64,000 bases of DNA, from positions 2,480,001 to 2,544,000 of the forward strand of contig NZ_JAHLQN010000001.1 of the NCBI RefSeq assembly GCF_018919205.1, given 5' to 3'. A program made the position numbers and the translations under genes. The stretch comes from Dysosmobacter acutus (GTDB lineage Bacteria; Bacillota; Clostridia; Oscillospirales; Oscillospiraceae). The number at the start of each line of letters is the position of its first letter. The first letter of the stretch is position 1. Below are positions 1-8,260 of the stretch, piece after piece. The notes beneath the pieces are model-generated. The model made no database searches. It saw nothing but the letters and a program-made list of their open reading frames with translations, and was not told the DNA's origin.

Positions 1-1257
1 AAATCCGGGAAGGATGCTGTGGCAGGGCCTTTTCCCTCCGCCCAGACAGCTGGGGTGGCCGGGGCGCAGGTTGAATCCGCAGCCCCGGTTCTGAAGCGTG
101 ATGCCCGTGCCGGGCACCACAACCGCGGAGCCAAAGCCGACATAGCTGCTCTGGATGAAGGAGACCATGTTTCCCTCTGCGTCGGCGGTGCAGAAGTATA
201 CCGTGCCGCCCTTCGGCGGCGCGCCCGGCGCCGGCTCCAGCGCCTGATCGCCGATGAGGGCCGCGCGGGCGGCGCCGTAGCCGGGGGAAAGCAGCTCTTC
301 CGGAGAATAGTCCATGTACCTTGGGTCCGCCACATACTCCCTTGCGTCGCTGTAGGCAAGCTTCATGGCCTCCATCAGCTTGTGGCAGCTATCCCCGCGC
401 TCCTTTTCCCCCAGGGACATGTTTTTCAGGATATTGAGTGCCATCAGCGCCGCGATTCCGCAGCCGTTGGGTGGAATCTCACAGACCTCATAGCCCCTGT
501 AGCCCACGGAGATGGGCTCCACCCACTCCGGCCGGTAGGCGTGCAGGTCCTCTTTGCGCAAAAAGCCGCCGTTTTCCCGGCTGGCCCGGTCAATCCGCTC
601 CGCCAGGCCACCCCGGTACAGGGACTCGCACTCCGTCCGGGCCATCTCCTCCAGCGTGCGGGCGTGATCCTCCGAGCGCCAGAGCTCCCCTGGCCGGGGC
701 GCTGCGCCGCCGGGGGCGAACACCCGAAACCACTCTTCAAACTCCGGTCCGTGAAGCTCCCGGCTGTGCAGCTCCAGGGCCTGACGCCAGCTGCGGGCGG
801 TGGCGGGCTGCACCACCACTCCATTGCGGGCCGCATCCACAGCACTCTGGAGGAGTCTTGGAAAGGGCAGTCGTCCAAAGCGGCGCCACATCTCCGCCCA
901 GGCGCCCGCCGCTCCCGGCACCGTCACCGGGGTCCAGCCGAAGCGGGGTACTTCCCTTTGGCCGGAGAGAGCCCGCGCTGAAATGGACGCGGGCGAACAG
1001 CCGCTGCCGTTGAGGCCGTAGAGCCGCCTCCCGTTCCAGATCAGGGCAAAGGCGTCGCTGCCCAGGCCGTTGGAGGTGGGCTCCGCCACCGTCAGCACAG
1101 CTGCGGCGGCAATGGCTGCGTCCACGGCGTTTCCCCCCTCTTTGAGAACGTCCAGCCCCGCCTGGGCGGCAAGAGGCTGGGAGGCGGCCACGGCGCATCG
1201 GCCGAAGATCACCCCTCGCCGGGAGGGATAGCGCCGCTCCAGCGGGTCAAAGTTCAT
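1..1257 (-). CDS. Gamma-glutamyltransferase family protein (3' end cut by window)
   Basis: This gene reads from an ATG at 1257 to the window edge, giving 419 residues without a stop; about 100 or more C-terminal residues lie outside. The N-terminus (NFDPLERRYPSRRGVIFG, then a glycine-rich EGGNAVDAAIAAA stretch) is typical of Ntn-hydrolase gamma-glutamyltransferases of the YwrD type. The expected nucleophile is Thr352 in GGTVYFCTAD, the first residue of the future small subunit, followed by the conserved VSFIQS and GTGITLQNRG blocks. No signal peptide is visible, so it may be cytoplasmic. The family transfers or hydrolyses gamma-glutamyl groups; the natural substrate cannot be told. It overlaps the upstream flavodoxin-like gene by 11 bp and is the third gene of a minus-strand operon. 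Confidence 0.88.
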   Translation of the reverse strand, partial: MNFDPLERRYPSRRGVIFGRCAVAASQPLAAQAGLDVLKEGGNAVDAAIAAAAVLTVAEPTSNGLGSDAFALIWNGRRLYGLNGSGCSPASISARALSGQREVPRFGWTPVTVPGAAGAWAEMWRRFGRLPFPRLLQSAVDAARNGVVVQPATARSWRQALELHSRELHGPEFEEWFRVFAPGGAAPRPGELWRSEDHARTLEEMARTECESLYRGGLAERIDRASRENGGFLRKEDLHAYRPEWVEPISVGYRGYEVCEIPPNGCGIAALMALNILKNMSLGEKERGDSCHKLMEAMKLAYSDAREYVADPRYMDYSPEELLSPGYGAARAALIGDQALEPAPGAPPKGGTVYFCTADAEGNMVSFIQSSYVGFGSAVVVPGTGITLQNRGCGFNLRPGHPSCLGGGKRPCHSILPGF

Positions 1258-1768
1258 TGGCCTGCCGCGCTTTCATCCACCCCTCGATCTCGTTGAGGTT
1301 TTTCGCCATGACAAAGTCGCCGCCCTCTTTCAGCGTGCGGAGCATCTCCTCCTCCGCCTCCGTGCGCTGGGGCTTCGCCTCTAATTTTTCGCCCATCATC
1401 TTGCTCATGTAGAGCATCATCCAGCGGTTCAGGCCGTGGAGCTTTTTGTAGTCAATGCCGCCCTGGAGATAGAAGAGGCCCACATCCTCCGCCACACCGC
1501 AGTTGACGCGCATCTGCCGGGTGGCCTCCGGATCCGGCGCATAGGCGCCGCAGGCGGCCACCCCCCGGACCTGATACCATTTTGCGGCCTGGCGTATGCC
1601 GGAGATCGTACCGGCCATTACCCAGCCCATGTAAAAGACCTCCTCGCCCTTGGCCAGCGCGCTTCTGGCCTCCGGCAGGGTGTAGGCCGGGAGGCCGGTG
1701 CTCTTGGAGAGCATCCGGGCATAGCGCTCCGTGTGGCCCGCCTTGGAGGTATAAACGATCGCTTTCAT
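1247..1768 (-). CDS. Flavodoxin-like domain protein
   Basis: The 173-residue product begins KAIVYTSKAGHTERYA, a flavodoxin-fold phosphate-binding loop (T/S-x-x-G-x-T) right after the first beta strand. Later segments (FYMGWVMAG, GVAACGAYAP, FYLQGGIDY) follow the pattern of HemG-like or short-chain flavodoxin proteins. It presumably binds FMN and passes electrons in the cytoplasm, but no partner can be named. It starts inside the end of the DUF2974 gene (ATGA overlap) and its end overlaps the gamma-glutamyltransferase start, so the three are very likely co-translated. Confidence 0.75.
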   Translation of the reverse strand: MKAIVYTSKAGHTERYARMLSKSTGLPAYTLPEARSALAKGEEVFYMGWVMAGTISGIRQAAKWYQVRGVAACGAYAPDPEATRQMRVNCGVAEDVGLFYLQGGIDYKKLHGLNRWMMLYMSKMMGEKLEAKPQRTEAEEEMLRTLKEGGDFVMAKNLNEIEGWMKARQANEL

Positions 1769-2916
1769 TTCTTTTCCTCTTTCTTCTCTTTTTTCCGGCG
1801 CTTGCCGATCAGCTCCTCCTGGATCACCTGGGCCTTGCTCAAAAAGAGCTTCCGGAATGCGTAGAGAAGCACATCCCGGGTCTCCTTGTCCATATCCGCC
1901 ATGGCCTTCACCATGGCGGCCGCCGTCTTGAACCCGTCCTCCGTCAGCTCGGTCAGCGTCTTTGCGTCAGCACCGGAGAGGATGTCAAAGAGTCCCTCCG
2001 TAAACCGGCGGCGCTGCTCATCGCTCATGCCGGAGATCCAGCCCTTCAGCGTCAGGTCGTTGCGCCAGCGCTCCGGAGCATCCTCGGTTAGATGGACGAA
2101 TCCGGTTCCCATAACCTCCCAGGAAAAGCCGTCGTGCTGCAAGATTCCTTTCTGGTCGCTTTTGACCAGGGTAAAGGTCTCCTCGTGCTCCATGATCATC
2201 CCCACCACGGAGGACTGGGGCACAATGGTGGTGATCCGGTCCGCAATCCGGGTATGCTCCGCCTTTTGCAGCATGCTGGTGCGAAAACCGGGCCCGTCGT
2301 TGTTGTACACGCTCAGGATTCTGCGCTGGATGGCCGCGCCGCAGTGAACCGCGCTGTATACCGCCAGGTTTCCCCCCTTGGAGTGGCCGCCGATGCGCAG
2401 CTTCCGCCGCCGGTGCTGGGCGGCCACGGAGCGGAGGTACGATACGGCCTCCCGCTGGGCGGGGACCACATCCATGAAGCTCATGTTGAAATCCTCTTTC
2501 CACCCCACGATGGTGTCGTCCGTGCCACGAAAGGCGACATACAGGCTGCCGTCACCCAATTCCGCCGTGCAGGCGGCGAACTGAAGCCCCTGCTCCTCGT
2601 CCAGACGGTCGGTAAAGCAGCTGAGCACCATGCCGGAAAACCGGAGGCTTCCCGCCGCCTTTTCCAGCAACTCCGGAATGCGGTCGGGCACGATCAGGCC
2701 CATGTCCTCCTCCCGGTCGGGATGCAGCTTGAAATAGTCCTCCGCCGCCTTTTTCAGCGGGACGCCCGCTCCGCCGCCCACCGGCGGCACAATGTCCTCA
2801 AAATCCAGAAAGGAAAGCTCCGCCAGGATCAGGTTATCCACCTCGTTAAACGGTGACATCGCAAAGGTCAGGTCTCCGCGCCAGTCAATATAGTCCAGCA
2901 GATTTGCCACACGCAA
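1765..2916 (-). CDS. DUF2974 (Mbeg1-like) alpha/beta-hydrolase-fold protein
   Basis: The protein has 383 residues and opens with NLLDYIDWRGDLTFAMSPFNEVD, the hallmark N-terminus of the DUF2974/Mbeg1-like family found in gut Firmicutes. It then carries a lipase-like nucleophile elbow, GGHSKGGNLA, with Ser as predicted nucleophile, and a YVAFRGTDDT block like that of class-3 lipases. The basic lysine-rich tail (RKKEKKEEKK) is odd and may touch membrane or nucleic acid. There is no signal peptide. It is first in the minus operon; a good GGAGGA ribosome site precedes the ATG, and a TATAAT box lies about 40 bp upstream. The function in these bacteria is unknown; lipase or esterase activity is an inference. 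Confidence 0.85.
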   Translation of the reverse strand: MRVANLLDYIDWRGDLTFAMSPFNEVDNLILAELSFLDFEDIVPPVGGGAGVPLKKAAEDYFKLHPDREEDMGLIVPDRIPELLEKAAGSLRFSGMVLSCFTDRLDEEQGLQFAACTAELGDGSLYVAFRGTDDTIVGWKEDFNMSFMDVVPAQREAVSYLRSVAAQHRRRKLRIGGHSKGGNLAVYSAVHCGAAIQRRILSVYNNDGPGFRTSMLQKAEHTRIADRITTIVPQSSVVGMIMEHEETFTLVKSDQKGILQHDGFSWEVMGTGFVHLTEDAPERWRNDLTLKGWISGMSDEQRRRFTEGLFDILSGADAKTLTELTEDGFKTAAAMVKAMADMDKETRDVLLYAFRKLFLSKAQVIQEELIGKRRKKEKKEEKK

Positions 2917-2955
2917 TCCTCCATCCGGCCGAGTTCACCCGGCAATCTATGTGGT

Positions 2956-2961
2956 ATTATA
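2956..2961 (-). promoter_or_regulatory. Predicted -10 box for the DUF2974 operon
   Basis: A perfect TATAAT is read on the minus strand about 40 bp before the ATG at 2916. The -35 is weak (TTTCAA with a 16-bp spacer), so only the -10 is marked. Confidence 0.5.
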
Positions 2962-3048
2962 CGCCGAAAAAGCATTTTTGAAAAGAGGTCTAATTGGGAC
3001 GTGCCCTTCATATCGTGTACTATTCATCAACAACAGAGGTGTACGGAT

Positions 3049-3660
3049 ATGACAAACAGTAAAAACCAGGTGGAGCTGTGGGGCGTCCCGGAATCCTCCC
3101 CCGTCCTCTCCCACGAAAATCACGGTCAGACTTTCTATCAGTTCCCGCTGGCAGTGCCCCGCCTCTCCGGCCAGGCGGACCGGCTGCCGGTGCTGCTGCC
3201 CATGTCCCTGAGGGATCAGGTGCATCAGGACGTCCCCCTGCGCCTGAGCGGACAGCTGCGCTCGTTCAACAACAAGAGCGGCCAGGGAAACCGTCTGGTG
3301 ATCACCGTCTTCGCCCAATCCATCTCCCCTGGTGACGGGGAAACCCGCAATGAGATTCAGCTCACCGGCGTCATCTGCAAGGCTCCTGTTCTGCGCCGCA
3401 CGCCATTGGGGCGAAACATCTGCGACATCATGCTGGCCGTGGGACGCCATTACGGCCGGGCCGACTATCTGCCGGTCATCACCTGGGGCCAGCTGGCTCT
3501 GCGCGCCGGCGCCATGCAGGTGGGAGACCCTCTGGCCCTGGAGGGGCGGGTACAGAGCAGGACCTACACAAAGCTCATCGACGGCGTCCCCCAGGAGCGC
3601 ATCGCATACGAGGTCTCTGTGATGCATCTTCTGGACCCGGAAGAGGATGCGGCTACATAA
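3049..3660 (+). CDS. SSB-like OB-fold protein
   Basis: The chosen ATG follows AGAGGTG at good spacing and gives 203 residues. The C-terminal half (about residues 95-195) has the single-stranded-DNA-binding-protein pattern: NEIQLTGVICKAPVLR, then LGRNICDIMLAVGRHYG, YLPVITWGQLA, and GDPLALEGRVQSR. The N-terminal half looks like a diverged first OB-fold (VPLRLSGQLRSFNN). The acidic DDDIPF-type tail of housekeeping SSB is missing; the end is LLDPEEDAAT. It is probably an accessory nucleic-acid-binding protein rather than the main SSB. It stands alone, converges with the DUF6472 gene, and shares its terminator. Confidence 0.75.
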   Translation: MTNSKNQVELWGVPESSPVLSHENHGQTFYQFPLAVPRLSGQADRLPVLLPMSLRDQVHQDVPLRLSGQLRSFNNKSGQGNRLVITVFAQSISPGDGETRNEIQLTGVICKAPVLRRTPLGRNICDIMLAVGRHYGRADYLPVITWGQLALRAGAMQVGDPLALEGRVQSRTYTKLIDGVPQERIAYEVSVMHLLDPEEDAAT

Positions 3661-3662
3661 AG

Positions 3663-3692
3663 AAAAGAGCGCGGAACAATCCGCGCTCTTTT
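3663..3692. terminator. Bidirectional terminator
   Basis: Perfect 12-bp arms (AAAAGAGCGCGG and its complement) enclose a 6-base loop, with A and T runs at the two ends. It lies between the convergent SSB-like and DUF6472 genes. Confidence 0.85.
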
Positions 3693-3872
3693 TCACTGTC
3701 TTCTTGCAAGGGTGTAGTCGTCGCCGGGCTGATAATAGGGGCAGCGATCCGCCTCCGCCCGCAGGAACCGGGCCATTTCGTCCTCATCCAGGTCCATTTC
3801 ACAGACGCAGGCGTCTATCTCCTCATCGTAGTCATAGTGAAAACAGTCCTCGCATTTCGATCTTCCGGCCAA
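3693..3872 (-). CDS. Small Cys-rich DUF6472-type protein
   Basis: A 59-residue ORF starts with TTG at 3872 after a strong GAGGGAGG site. The sequence has CEDC near the N-terminus, an acidic middle (YDYDEEIDACVCEMDLDEDE), and a final DRCPYYQPGDD. The four clustered cysteines suggest metal binding. This layout matches the DUF6472 family of Oscillospiraceae small proteins. It follows the DUF3343 gene by 14 bp and is probably the last gene of the selenium-sulfur cluster. No function is known. Confidence 0.72.
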   Translation of the reverse strand: MAGRSKCEDCFHYDYDEEIDACVCEMDLDEDEMARFLRAEADRCPYYQPGDDYTLARRQ

Positions 3873-3886
3873 AAGACTCCCTCCCT

Positions 3887-4123
3887 CTACAGCATCAGCT
3901 TATAGGTGCCGTCCACATCCAGGCCGTGGGACGCCACGACCCTCTCCACCTGAGTCTGCTCCTCCGGCCGCGCCATCCAGCACATGCCGCATCCGGCGCT
4001 GATCGCCCGGGGAACGGGAATCAGCCGTCCGGGGACCCCCTCTTCCTTGCACCATTTTTCCATGGCCATGGCGCCCACGGTGGTATGAAAGGTGACGATC
4101 AGCTTCAACGTTTTTTCCCGCAT
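3887..4123 (-). CDS. DUF3343 putative Se/S carrier-like protein
   Basis: The 78-residue protein has the DUF3343 pattern LIVTFHTTVGAMAMEKWCKE ... GRLIPVPRAISAGCGMCW, with the conserved GCG(M)CW cysteine pair. Members of this family occur beside selenium-metabolism genes and are proposed to carry Se or S; that role is not proved. It starts 2 bp after the cysteine-desulfurase-like gene and sits downstream of yedF, the usual context. Confidence 0.85.
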   Translation of the reverse strand: MREKTLKLIVTFHTTVGAMAMEKWCKEEGVPGRLIPVPRAISAGCGMCWMARPEEQTQVERVVASHGLDVDGTYKLML

Positions 4124-4125
4124 CT

Positions 4126-5256
4126 CTATTCCTCCGCCAGGGTCCGGACGGCCCGGGCCGCTGTGTCAACTTCCTCCCCGGTATTGAACCAGGCAAAGCT
4201 GAAGCGGACCAGCCCCTGGTCCCGGGTTCCCAGGGCCCGGTGGAGCCGGGGCGCACAATGGGCGCCGGGACGGGTGGCGATCCCCCAGCGCTCGGAGAGT
4301 TCGTCGGAAACCTGGGAGGAATCGTAATCGCCGATGTTCAAAGATACGATTGGGGCTCGCAGCTTTGCGTCAAAGTCTCCGCATATCCGCACGTCCTTCA
4401 CCCGGGACACCTGTTCATAAAACCGGCGCATCAGCCCCTGCTCATACTCGCAGATCACCTCAAGGCCGGTCTCCCCAATGTAATCCAGCGCCGCGCCCAG
4501 ACCCGCGATTCCGTGGCCGTTCAGCGTACCCGCCTCCAACCGGGTGGGATACTCCTCCGGCTGGTCCGGGTTGTAGGTCTGGATGCCGGTGCCGCCGGTC
4601 TTCCAGGGGCGGATTTCCACCCCGTCACCCAGGCAGAGCCCGCCTGTGCCCTGGGGCCCCATCAGGCTTTTATGGCCGGTAAAACAGATGACGTCCGCGT
4701 CCTCCACACTCACGGGGAATACACCCGCGGTCTGGGAGGCGTCCACCACAAAAATCAGGCCGTGATCGCGGGCAATCCGCCCCACGCGGCGGATATCCAC
4801 CAAGTCCCCGGTCAGGTTGGAACCGTGGGTGCAGACGATCCCCTTCGTATTGGGCCGGATCAGCACCTCAAACGCATCATAGTCGATCCGGCCCGTGCGG
4901 TCGGCTGGAACAAAGCTCACCTCTCCGCCCTGCCGCTCCAGGCGGTACAGCGGCCGCAGAACGGAGTTGTGCTCCAGGTCTGTGGAGATCACATGGTCCC
5001 CGGAGCCAAAGAGTCCGGCAATGGCGATGTTCAGCGCCTCCGTGGAGTTTGCGGTGAAACAGACATGATCCGGCCGGCCGCTGCCAAAAAGGCGGGCCAG
5101 CTTCTCCCTGGTCTCAAAAATGGTGCGGGAGGCGGTCAGGGCGCTGCCATAGGCTCCACGGGCACTGTTGCCCATGGAGGTCATGGCCGCCGTCACCGCT
5201 TCGATGACGCAGGGCGGTTTATGCAGCGTGGTGGCCGCGTTGTCCAGGTAGATCAT
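4126..5256 (-). CDS. Aminotransferase class V / cysteine desulfurase-like enzyme
   Basis: This 376-residue PLP enzyme has the cysteine desulfurase/selenocysteine lyase fold: YLDNAATT at the N-terminus, the PLP-lysine Lys196 in TGHKSLMGPQGTGG, and a candidate catalytic Cys334 in RPGAHCAP. It would release sulfur from cysteine, or selenium from selenocysteine, as an enzyme-bound persulfide or perselenide. The ATG overlaps the yedF stop (ATGA), so both are co-translated. With YedF and DUF3343 next door, selenium or sulfur trafficking is the most likely job; Fe-S cluster supply is less likely because no IscU-like gene is near. Confidence 0.88.
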   Translation of the reverse strand: MIYLDNAATTLHKPPCVIEAVTAAMTSMGNSARGAYGSALTASRTIFETREKLARLFGSGRPDHVCFTANSTEALNIAIAGLFGSGDHVISTDLEHNSVLRPLYRLERQGGEVSFVPADRTGRIDYDAFEVLIRPNTKGIVCTHGSNLTGDLVDIRRVGRIARDHGLIFVVDASQTAGVFPVSVEDADVICFTGHKSLMGPQGTGGLCLGDGVEIRPWKTGGTGIQTYNPDQPEEYPTRLEAGTLNGHGIAGLGAALDYIGETGLEVICEYEQGLMRRFYEQVSRVKDVRICGDFDAKLRAPIVSLNIGDYDSSQVSDELSERWGIATRPGAHCAPRLHRALGTRDQGLVRFSFAWFNTGEEVDTAARAVRTLAEE

Positions 5257-5864
5257 GGCTTGACCACTTTTGCCGCGGCGGTCAGCTTCTCCACAATGGT
5301 ATACATATTGGTCACTCCGCCCACCACGGGAGTCAGCTGATAAAAGTTGGCGCAGGTGCCACAGGTGAGAATCTCCACGCCCATGGCCTCCATGTTCCGC
5401 AGATCCTCTATGGAGTCGGAGCCCTCGGCGGTCAGGTGCGCGCCGCCGTTATAAAAGAGAATCGTCCTGGGCAGCCGCTCCAGCTGGCTGAGCGCATAGA
5501 GAAACCCCTTCATCAGCGTCTTGCCCAACTCGTCGCTGCCGCGGCCCATGACGCTGCTGTCCACGGCCACCACGAAGGCGCCTATGGCATTGGGCGCGCA
5601 GGTGATCTCCTCTTCCTCCACGGCGCTCTCCGCCACCGGATTGACCACGTCCAGCGTCACCACATAATGCTTCTCATCCTGCTTCTCCGAGCGCATTTTG
5701 CAGCCGAACTTGGCGGCCATGCGATTGAGGTTCTGCACAGCGATGTCGTTGTCCACGTGAACCTCTAATTCCCCGGCCTCCCTCATGGCTTTGAGGGCCT
5801 TTGTGGCCTTGACCACCGGAATGGGACACTGCTCCCCAATCGCGTTTACAACCACCTTTTCCAT
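5253..5864 (-). CDS. yedF: Sulfurtransferase-like selenium metabolism protein YedF
   Basis: The 203-residue protein joins an N-terminal TusA-like domain (residues 1-75, Cys13 in GEQCPIPVVKA) to a C-terminal DsrE-like domain with the end motif TCGTCANFY. This fusion defines the YedF family linked to selenium metabolism. The cysteines can carry a persulfide or perselenide between enzymes in the cytoplasm. It is first in a four-gene minus-strand operon. The usual partner selD is not present in this window. Confidence 0.9.
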   Translation of the reverse strand: MEKVVVNAIGEQCPIPVVKATKALKAMREAGELEVHVDNDIAVQNLNRMAAKFGCKMRSEKQDEKHYVVTLDVVNPVAESAVEEEEITCAPNAIGAFVVAVDSSVMGRGSDELGKTLMKGFLYALSQLERLPRTILFYNGGAHLTAEGSDSIEDLRNMEAMGVEILTCGTCANFYQLTPVVGGVTNMYTIVEKLTAAAKVVKP

Positions 5865-5994
5865 TTATCATCGTCCTCCTGTCTGTGGAATCGTTTTCTT
5901 TTTCAGTATAGTGCGCCTTCCGCCAATTTTCCAACGCCAATTTTCGATGATATCCAAAATATCATTTAAAATATCAATGGTATTTTCGCTTGGG

Positions 5995-6044
5995 CGCTTG
6001 CCCGGCAAAACGGCGGGCAAGCGGAATCCCGCGGAGGGGATTCC
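5995..6044. repeat. Two abutting perfect hairpins
   Basis: The first has 10-bp arms (CGCTTGCCCG at 5995-6004 and its complement at 6014-6023). The second has 8-bp arms (GGAATCCC at 6023-6030, GGGATTCC at 6037-6044). They share base 6023. There is no T run, so this is not a normal terminator. Confidence 0.6.
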
Positions 6045-6189
6045 ACCGGGTTTTCCTTCTTATCTTAGCAGACCGGCCCGCTAAAATCAATGCACAGGAC
6101 GGTCCCGCCGCCGCGTTTTCTGTCCACCGCTCTCACTTGTCTATTTTTGCGGCGGAACCCCTCCCTGTTCCCGCAAAAAAGGCTTTTGC

Positions 6190-6218
6190 TTGACAGCCGC
6201 CCTCTTTTCTCTTAAAAT
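6190..6218 (+). promoter_or_regulatory. Sigma-A promoter of lysA
   Basis: A perfect -35 TTGACA (6190-6195) is followed by a 17-bp spacer and TAAAAT (6213-6218). The start codon is 56 bp downstream. Confidence 0.85.
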
Positions 6219-6273
6219 AAGTAGGATTTCCCTCCTTCCCCACGGAAAGAGGCAAGAAGAAAGAGGAATTGCC

Positions 6274-7530
6274 ATGAAGACACCGTTTGTCACCGCCGAG
6301 CAGCTGCGCTCCATTGTTGAGCGCTATCCCACCCCTTTCCACATCTACGACGAGAAAGGCATCCGGGAAAATGCCCGCCGTTTGAAACGTGCCTTCGCAT
6401 GGAATCCCGGATTCCGGGAGTATTTTGCCGTCAAGGCCACGCCCACTCCCAAGATTTTAAAGCTCCTCCACGAAGAGGGCTGCGGACTGGACTGCTCCTC
6501 TTTGACGGAGCTGATGCTGGCCGAGGGGTGCGGCGTCCGGGGAGAGGACGTCATGTTCTCCTCCAACGACACACCGGCTGAGGAGTTTGAGATGGCGGCG
6601 CGGATGGGCGCTATCATCAACCTGGACGACATCACCCACGTGGACTTTTTAAAGAATACGTTAGGGTATATCCCAGAAAAAATCAGCTGCCGCTTCAACC
6701 CCGGCGGCATATTCACCATTGGGCAAAGCCACGAGGGCTTTCAGGTGATGGACAACCCCGGGGACGCCAAATACGGCATGACCCGGGATCAAATCCGAGA
6801 CGCCTTCCTTCGCCTGAAGGAGTTGGGTGCCCGGGAGTTCGGCATCCATGCCTTCCTGGCCTCTAATACCCTCTCCAACGAGTACTATCCCACCCTGGCC
6901 CGCATTCTGTTCCGTCTGGCGGCGGAGCTGAAGGAGGAGACAGGCTGCCACATCACGTTCATCAACCTCTCCGGAGGCATCGGCATCCCCTACCGTCCTG
7001 AGGAGCCTGCCGGCGACATCGATGTCATCGGCGATGGCGTCCGCAGGGCCTATGAGGAGCTCCTGATTCCCGCCGGCATGGGGGATGTGGCCCTGTGCAC
7101 GGAGCTGGGCCGGTTTATGCTGGGCCCCTACGGCCACCTGGTAACCACCGCCGTGCATGAAAAGCACACCTACAAGGACTATGTGGGTGTGGACGCCTGC
7201 GCCGTCAATTTGATGCGGCCCGCCATGTACGGCGCCTACCACCACATCACCGTTATGGGTAAGGAACAGCTGCCCTGCGACCACAAGTACGACGTTGCGG
7301 GGTCTCTTTGCGAAAACAACGACAAGTTTGCCATTGACCGGATGCTTCCCAAAGTGGACTCAGGCGACCTGCTGGTGATCCATGACACCGGCGCCCACGG
7401 GTTCTCCATGGGATACAACTACAACGGCAAACTGCGCTCCGCGGAGCTGCTGCTCCGGGAGGACGGCAGCGTGGAGCTGATTCGCCGGCCGGAGACGCCG
7501 GACGATTACTTTGCCACCGTCATCTGGTAA
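6274..7530 (+). CDS. lysA: Diaminopimelate decarboxylase
   Basis: The ATG at 6274 follows AAGAGG at proper spacing and gives 418 residues. It is a fold-III PLP decarboxylase: Lys54 in YFAVKATP should bind PLP. It also has the N-terminal barrel, a NLSGGIGIPY glycine loop, the CTELGRFM segment, and a C-terminal SLCENNDKF block that contributes substrate-binding residues across the dimer. It would decarboxylate meso-diaminopimelate to lysine in the cytoplasm. The family also includes ornithine and carboxynorspermidine decarboxylases, so the substrate is assigned by overall similarity. The gene is monocistronic with its own promoter and terminator. Confidence 0.85.
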   Translation: MKTPFVTAEQLRSIVERYPTPFHIYDEKGIRENARRLKRAFAWNPGFREYFAVKATPTPKILKLLHEEGCGLDCSSLTELMLAEGCGVRGEDVMFSSNDTPAEEFEMAARMGAIINLDDITHVDFLKNTLGYIPEKISCRFNPGGIFTIGQSHEGFQVMDNPGDAKYGMTRDQIRDAFLRLKELGAREFGIHAFLASNTLSNEYYPTLARILFRLAAELKEETGCHITFINLSGGIGIPYRPEEPAGDIDVIGDGVRRAYEELLIPAGMGDVALCTELGRFMLGPYGHLVTTAVHEKHTYKDYVGVDACAVNLMRPAMYGAYHHITVMGKEQLPCDHKYDVAGSLCENNDKFAIDRMLPKVDSGDLLVIHDTGAHGFSMGYNYNGKLRSAELLLREDGSVELIRRPETPDDYFATVIW

Positions 7531-7537
7531 TCAGAAA

Positions 7538-7570
7538 GGGAGACCGCGTTGCGGTCTCCCTCCTTTTTTA
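7538..7570. terminator. Terminator between lysA and lrgB
   Basis: Perfect 10-bp arms (GGGAGACCGC and its complement) with a GTT loop are followed by TCCTTTTTT. It serves lysA and may also stop the converging lrgB transcript. Confidence 0.85.
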
Positions 7571-8260
7571 TAGCACTCCGGCAAAAACCGGGGCGCACAG
7601 CACCGTCAGCAGGCCCGAAACCACGATGGAGAGGCTGCTCATGGCGCCCTCCACCTCGCCCATCTCCATGGCCTTGGCAGTGCCAATGGCATGGGAGGCG
7701 GAGCCGATGGCAATGCCCCGGGCCACACTCTCCCGGATGCGGAACAGCCGGCAAATCCCCTCCGCCGCCACGTTCCCGAAAATCCCGGTGACGATGATGG
7801 CCGCCACCGTGATGGTGGGAAGCCCGCCAAGCTCCTCCGCCACGCCCACGCCGATGGCGGTGGTGATGGACTTGGGCAGCAGCGTGGCGTAAATGGTGTG
7901 GTCCATCCGAAACAGCCGGCACAGCAAAAACACCGTGGTCATGCTGGCCAGCACGCCGGAGGCCACGCCCGCCAGCACGGCTTTCCAGTTTTTCCCCAGC
8001 AGCCTGAGCTCCTCATAGAGGGGAATGGCCAGGCACACCGTGGACGGCGTCAAAAAATAGTTTAAATAGCGGGCCCCTTCATAGTAGCTGTCGTAATCGA
8101 TCCTCAGCACCGCCAGCGCGGCGATCACCACAACGGTGGACACCAGCAGCGGATTGAACACCGCCAGCTTCCATCTGCTCTTCATCCACATGCCCAAGCC
8201 ATAGGCGGCCAGGCTGATGGTCACGCCGAAAAAGGCGGACTGGCACAGAATCTCCTTCAC
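7568..8260 (-). CDS. lrgB: LrgB family antiholin-like membrane protein
   Basis: The likely start is a GTG at 8260 overlapping the lrgA stop (GTGA), giving 230 residues. The protein is almost all hydrophobic helices and has LrgB/CidB landmarks: PSTVCLAIPLYEE, PKSITTAIGVGVAEELGG and SASHAIGTAKAME. LrgAB-type proteins are polytopic membrane proteins that affect murein hydrolase activity and, in other Firmicutes, pyruvate uptake. It is last in an operon with FtsW-FHA, PBP and LrgA. Confidence 0.9.
   Translation of the reverse strand: MKEILCQSAFFGVTISLAAYGLGMWMKSRWKLAVFNPLLVSTVVVIAALAVLRIDYDSYYEGARYLNYFLTPSTVCLAIPLYEELRLLGKNWKAVLAGVASGVLASMTTVFLLCRLFRMDHTIYATLLPKSITTAIGVGVAEELGGLPTITVAAIIVTGIFGNVAAEGICRLFRIRESVARGIAIGSASHAIGTAKAMEMGEVEGAMSSLSIVVSGLLTVLCAPVFAGVL

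Larger units (their letters stand above)
5865..6273. other. Divergent intergenic region with two adjacent hairpins
   Basis: This 409-bp stretch separates yedF (minus) from lysA (plus). The AT-rich part (5935-5990) probably holds the yedF promoter. It also contains two abutting perfect hairpins, 5995-6023 and 6023-6044, and the lysA promoter at 6190-6218. No gene is supported here. Confidence 0.6.
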
